From positions 1-64,000 of the forward strand of contig JAYPEK010000013.1 in assembly GCA_038125725.1 (NCBI GenBank): a stretch of 64,000 bases of DNA, written 5' to 3'. A program made the position numbers and the translations under genes. Shown here one piece after another: positions 61,747 through 64,000 of this stretch (positions are counted from its first letter, which is position 1; the number at the start of each line of letters is the position of its first letter). The DNA comes from TMED8 sp038125725 (GTDB lineage: Bacteria > Pseudomonadota > Alphaproteobacteria > Rhodospirillales > Casp-alpha2). Below the pieces are notes generated by a model. It searched no databases. It had not been told where the DNA came from and was given only the letters and a program-made list of their open reading frames with translations.

Positions 61747-62424
61747 GTGAGCGTCGGTGTCATTTCCGGCCTCCGGCGCGAACTGGATTGCCTGGGCGCG
61801 GTGGGCGATCTCCTGACTTACAGCGGTGTCGGCCCCGAAAAGGCGGCGGAAGGTGCACGCCAACTGGCGGCTGAGGGCGCGCGCGCGCTGGTCAGTTTCG
61901 GCGTCGCCGGCGGCCTGGCGCCCGACGTGGCGGCCGGCTCGCTGGTGCTGGCCACCGCCGTCATTGACGGCGGCGCCACCATCGCCACCGATGCCGATTG
62001 GCGCGACGACTTGAAGGCGCATCTCGCGGTCGACCTTCCGGTCGCGCTGGGGCCGCTGGTCGGCGTCGACCGCATGGTGCCGTCGGCCGAGGCGAAGCGT
62101 CGCTTGCATGCCGATACAGGCGCGCTCGCCTGCGACATGGAAAGCCATGCGGTGGCGCGCGTGGCACGCGAACTGGGCCTGCCGTTCATGGTGATTCGCG
62201 CCATATCCGATCCGGTCTGGCAGGGCGTGCCCAAATGGGTGCTCAAGTGCCTGACGCCGGACGGCAGCGTGAATGGCAAGGCGCTCGCCTGGGCGCTGGC
62301 CAAGCGGCCCTGGGCGCTGCCGACGCTGCTGCGATTGGGTGGGGATTCGAAACGCGCGTTCGGCGCTTTACGCGGCGTCGCTCGCCTGACCGGTCCCGGC
62401 CTGGGATTTGGCTTCGGCGGCTAG
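61747..62424 (+). CDS. hpnG: Adenosylhopane nucleosidase HpnG (phosphorylase family)
   Basis: The 225-residue protein is of the nucleoside phosphorylase fold, seen in VISGLRRELDCLG, LVSFGVAGGLAPDV and ACDMESHAVARVARELGLPFMVIRAISDPV (cited in part: CDMESHAVARVARELG). HpnG removes adenine from adenosylhopane to give ribosylhopane, the second step of side-chain extension. It starts with GTG 3 bp after shc. Its last 57 bp overlap the 3' end of hpnH on the opposite strand, the gene for the preceding step. Confidence 0.93.
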   Translation: MSVGVISGLRRELDCLGAVGDLLTYSGVGPEKAAEGARQLAAEGARALVSFGVAGGLAPDVAAGSLVLATAVIDGGATIATDADWRDDLKAHLAVDLPVALGPLVGVDRMVPSAEAKRRLHADTGALACDMESHAVARVARELGLPFMVIRAISDPVWQGVPKWVLKCLTPDGSVNGKALAWALAKRPWALPTLLRLGGDSKRAFGALRGVARLTGPGLGFGFGG

Positions 62425-63546
62425 GCGGGCCTCTTCTTCCTGGCGCTGCTGGGTCATGGTCTTGACCAGTCCCTCGAACACGAACTCCGCCGGGCGCTGG
62501 TTCTCCAAGGAAACCTCGGGCGCCATTTCGCCCTCGGTTCTGACGCCCGAAAGGAACACTTTCAGCGCCTTCAGCGGATGCGCCACCGTGTCGGCGACGG
62601 CAGTGGCTTCATAGCCGCAATGCACCATGCAGTTGGCGCATTTCTCGTAGTTGCCGGTGCCGTAGGCGTCCCATTCGGTTTCGTCCATCAGCGCCTGGAA
62701 ACTGGGCGCGTAGCCCTCCGCCAGCAGGTAGCAGGGGCGCTGCCAGCCGAAAATATTGCGCGTCGGGTTGCCCCAGGGGGTGCAATGGTAGGTCTGGTTG
62801 CCGGCCAGGAAATCCATGAACAGGGTGGATTGGCTGAACTTCCATTTCTTCGCCGCCGGCCGGCCCAGGAGGTCGCGGAACAACTGCTTGGTCTTGCGCC
62901 GCGTGAGGAAATTCTCCTGGTCGGGCGCGCGCTCGTAGGCGTAGCCGGGCGAGATGGTGATGCCTTCGACCTTGAGGTCGTGGATGCAGAAGTCGAAGAA
63001 CTCGGACGCTTCGTCGGCGTTCATCTGGTCGAACAGCGTGCAGTTGACGTTGACCCGGAAGCCGCGCCGCCGCGCCTCGCGGATGGCGGCGACGGCCTTT
63101 TCGAAGGTGCCGTCCTGATCGACGGCCTTGTCGTGGTGCGTCTCCAGCCCATCCAGATGGACGGAGAAGGTGAGGTAGGGCGTCGGCGTGAACAGATCGA
63201 GTTTCTTCTCCAGCAACAGCCCGTTGGTGCACAGATAGACGAACTTTTTGCGCGCCACGATGCCGTCGACGATGGCCTTGATGTCGCGATAAATGAGCGG
63301 CTCGCCGCCGGGGATGGAAACCACCGGCGCGCCGCATTCGTCGACGGCGTCCAGGCACTCCTCGACGCTGAGGCGCTTGTTCAGCACCTGGTCCTCATAG
63401 TCGATCTTGCCGCAGCCCGGGCAAGCCAGGTTGCAGCGGAACAACGGTTCCAGCATCAGCACCAGCGGATAGCGGTCATTGCCTTTCAGGCGCTGCTTGG
63501 TGATGTAAGCGCCGACGCGGAACTGCTGGATCAGGGGAACGGTCAC
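62368..63546 (-). CDS. hpnH: Adenosyl-hopene transferase HpnH (radical SAM)
   Basis: HpnH is the radical SAM enzyme that attaches the 5'-deoxyadenosyl group to diploptene (hopene), giving adenosylhopane. The [4Fe-4S] ligands are Cys38, Cys42 and Cys45 in RCNLACPGCG, with the SAM-binding IPGGEPLIY. Further cysteines sit in EKCANCMVHCGYEA near the C-terminus, resembling a SPASM-like extra cluster site. The 392-residue length is usual. The C-terminal tail is Glu/Ala-rich and overlaps hpnG. It is transcribed from the ispH side, with 12 bp between the genes. Confidence 0.95.
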   Translation of the reverse strand: MTVPLIQQFRVGAYITKQRLKGNDRYPLVLMLEPLFRCNLACPGCGKIDYEDQVLNKRLSVEECLDAVDECGAPVVSIPGGEPLIYRDIKAIVDGIVARKKFVYLCTNGLLLEKKLDLFTPTPYLTFSVHLDGLETHHDKAVDQDGTFEKAVAAIREARRRGFRVNVNCTLFDQMNADEASEFFDFCIHDLKVEGITISPGYAYERAPDQENFLTRRKTKQLFRDLLGRPAAKKWKFSQSTLFMDFLAGNQTYHCTPWGNPTRNIFGWQRPCYLLAEGYAPSFQALMDETEWDAYGTGNYEKCANCMVHCGYEATAVADTVAHPLKALKVFLSGVRTEGEMAPEVSLENQRPAEFVFEGLVKTMTQQRQEEEARLAAEAKSQAGTGQASDAA

Positions 63547-63558
63547 GGTTCGGTTATC

Positions 63559-64000
63559 CTACTCGGCGGCGCCGGCAACCGGCCCAGGAGTGGGATCGGC
63601 AAGTTCGCGCGGCAGCTTGAAAATGACGTTTTCCTCGACGCCGGTGAGCGGCTCGACCTCGACCTTGCCGAAATCGCCGAGCCGCTTGATGACGCCCTGC
63701 ACCAGTTCCTCGGGCGCCGACGCGCCGGCGGTGATGCCGATGGTCGCGACCCCCTCCAGCCAGGCGGGATCGAGGTCGCTGGCGTCGGCGATCAGGTAGC
63801 TCGGCCGGCCCATGGAGGCGCCGAGGTCGCGCAGGCGGTTGGAATTGGAACTGTTCTGGGCGCCGACCACCAGGATCAGATCGACCTGCGGAGACAGCGC
63901 GCGCACCGCGTCCTGGCGGTTCTGGGTGGCGTAGCAGATGTCTTTCACGTCGGGACCGATGATCGATGGAAACTTGACCTTCAATGCCTCGATGACGTCG
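63559..64000 (-). CDS. ispH: 4-hydroxy-3-methylbut-2-enyl diphosphate reductase IspH, C-terminal part (5' end outside window)
   Basis: IspH (LytB) reduces HMBPP to IPP and DMAPP, the last step of the MEP pathway and the source of farnesyl diphosphate for hopanoids. The reading frame is open to the right edge, so the N-terminal half is missing. Visible family parts are the cluster-ligand segment DICYATQNRQ, VVGAQNSSNSNRL, and the substrate-binding GITAGASAPEELV. The C-terminus carries a short Ala/Pro tail. It lies upstream of hpnH on the same strand, which couples precursor supply with hopanoid modification. Confidence 0.94.
   Translation of the reverse strand, partial: DVIEALKVKFPSIIGPDVKDICYATQNRQDAVRALSPQVDLILVVGAQNSSNSNRLRDLGASMGRPSYLIADASDLDPAWLEGVATIGITAGASAPEELVQGVIKRLGDFGKVEVEPLTGVEENVIFKLPRELADPTPGPVAGAAE

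Overview
The window is a GC-rich, densely packed chromosomal segment with no rRNA, tRNA, CRISPR array, phage or insertion sequence that I could find. The block cpoB-tilS-ftsH-folP-glmM, the DUF2849-sulfite reductase-DUF934 trio, the hpn hopanoid set, FCD and MocR regulators and two PAS/HisKA kinases together suggest an alphaproteobacterium, most likely Rhodospirillales-like. This is inferred from gene content; no database search was possible. A run of ten Ns at 55703-55712 shows that the source is a scaffolded draft assembly.

Layout. 1-6.9 kb: housekeeping run cpoB (partial), tilS, ftsH, folP, glmM, thiD. 6.9-12.7 kb: a soluble fumarate-reductase-like flavoprotein and iron-sulfur pair, a MocR regulator, a DUF1127 peptide and an HdrD-like iron-sulfur protein. 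12.7-18.3 kb: a metabolite exporter, a threonine-dehydratase-like PLP enzyme, AlaX, two GNAT acetyltransferases, a tartrate/D-malate dehydrogenase and a PhzF protein. 18.4-26.6 kb: envelope and signalling genes, including a TPR/SHOCT-like/SPOR lipoprotein, a PAS_5 protein, a TpsB outer-membrane transporter, a FecR-domain protein and a CHASE2 histidine kinase. 26.7-34.2 kb: thiolase/CoA-transferase/enoyl-CoA hydratase operon, a lipoprotein, a divergent leuCD pair and a second PAS kinase.

34.2-43.3 kb is a catabolic region. A serine hydrolase, an FCD-type GntR regulator and a tricarballylate-dehydrogenase-like flavoprotein face an MmgE/PrpD gene across a promoter carrying two tandem palindromes. 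They are followed by an FAD monooxygenase, a thioesterase, an amidase and a Zn amidohydrolase. 43.4-46.0 kb is an assimilatory sulfite reductase operon behind a strikingly AT-rich leader. 46.0-54.7 kb holds a D-tartrate-dehydratase-like enolase, an L-2-hydroxyglutarate-oxidase-like flavoprotein with a UTRA-type GntR regulator, divergent two-subunit sulfopyruvate/phosphonopyruvate decarboxylase genes, a hydroxyacid-oxoacid-transhydrogenase-like Fe-ADH and an orphan MetE-C-terminal-like zinc methyltransferase. The combination is unusual and I could not match it to a known pathway.

54.8-64.0 kb is a hopanoid locus: hpnM, hpnC, hpnB, hpnD, hpnE, shc (hpnF) and hpnG in one direction, with hpnH and ispH converging on them. 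ispH makes the C5 precursors, HpnCDE make squalene, Shc cyclises it, and HpnH and HpnG start side-chain extension. HpnM is probably involved in lipid trafficking. hpnC looks broken only because of the N gap; collapsing a 9-bp duplicate at the gap restores the frame.

Many tail-to-tail neighbours overlap at their stops, and many same-strand neighbours share 4-bp start/stop overlaps.
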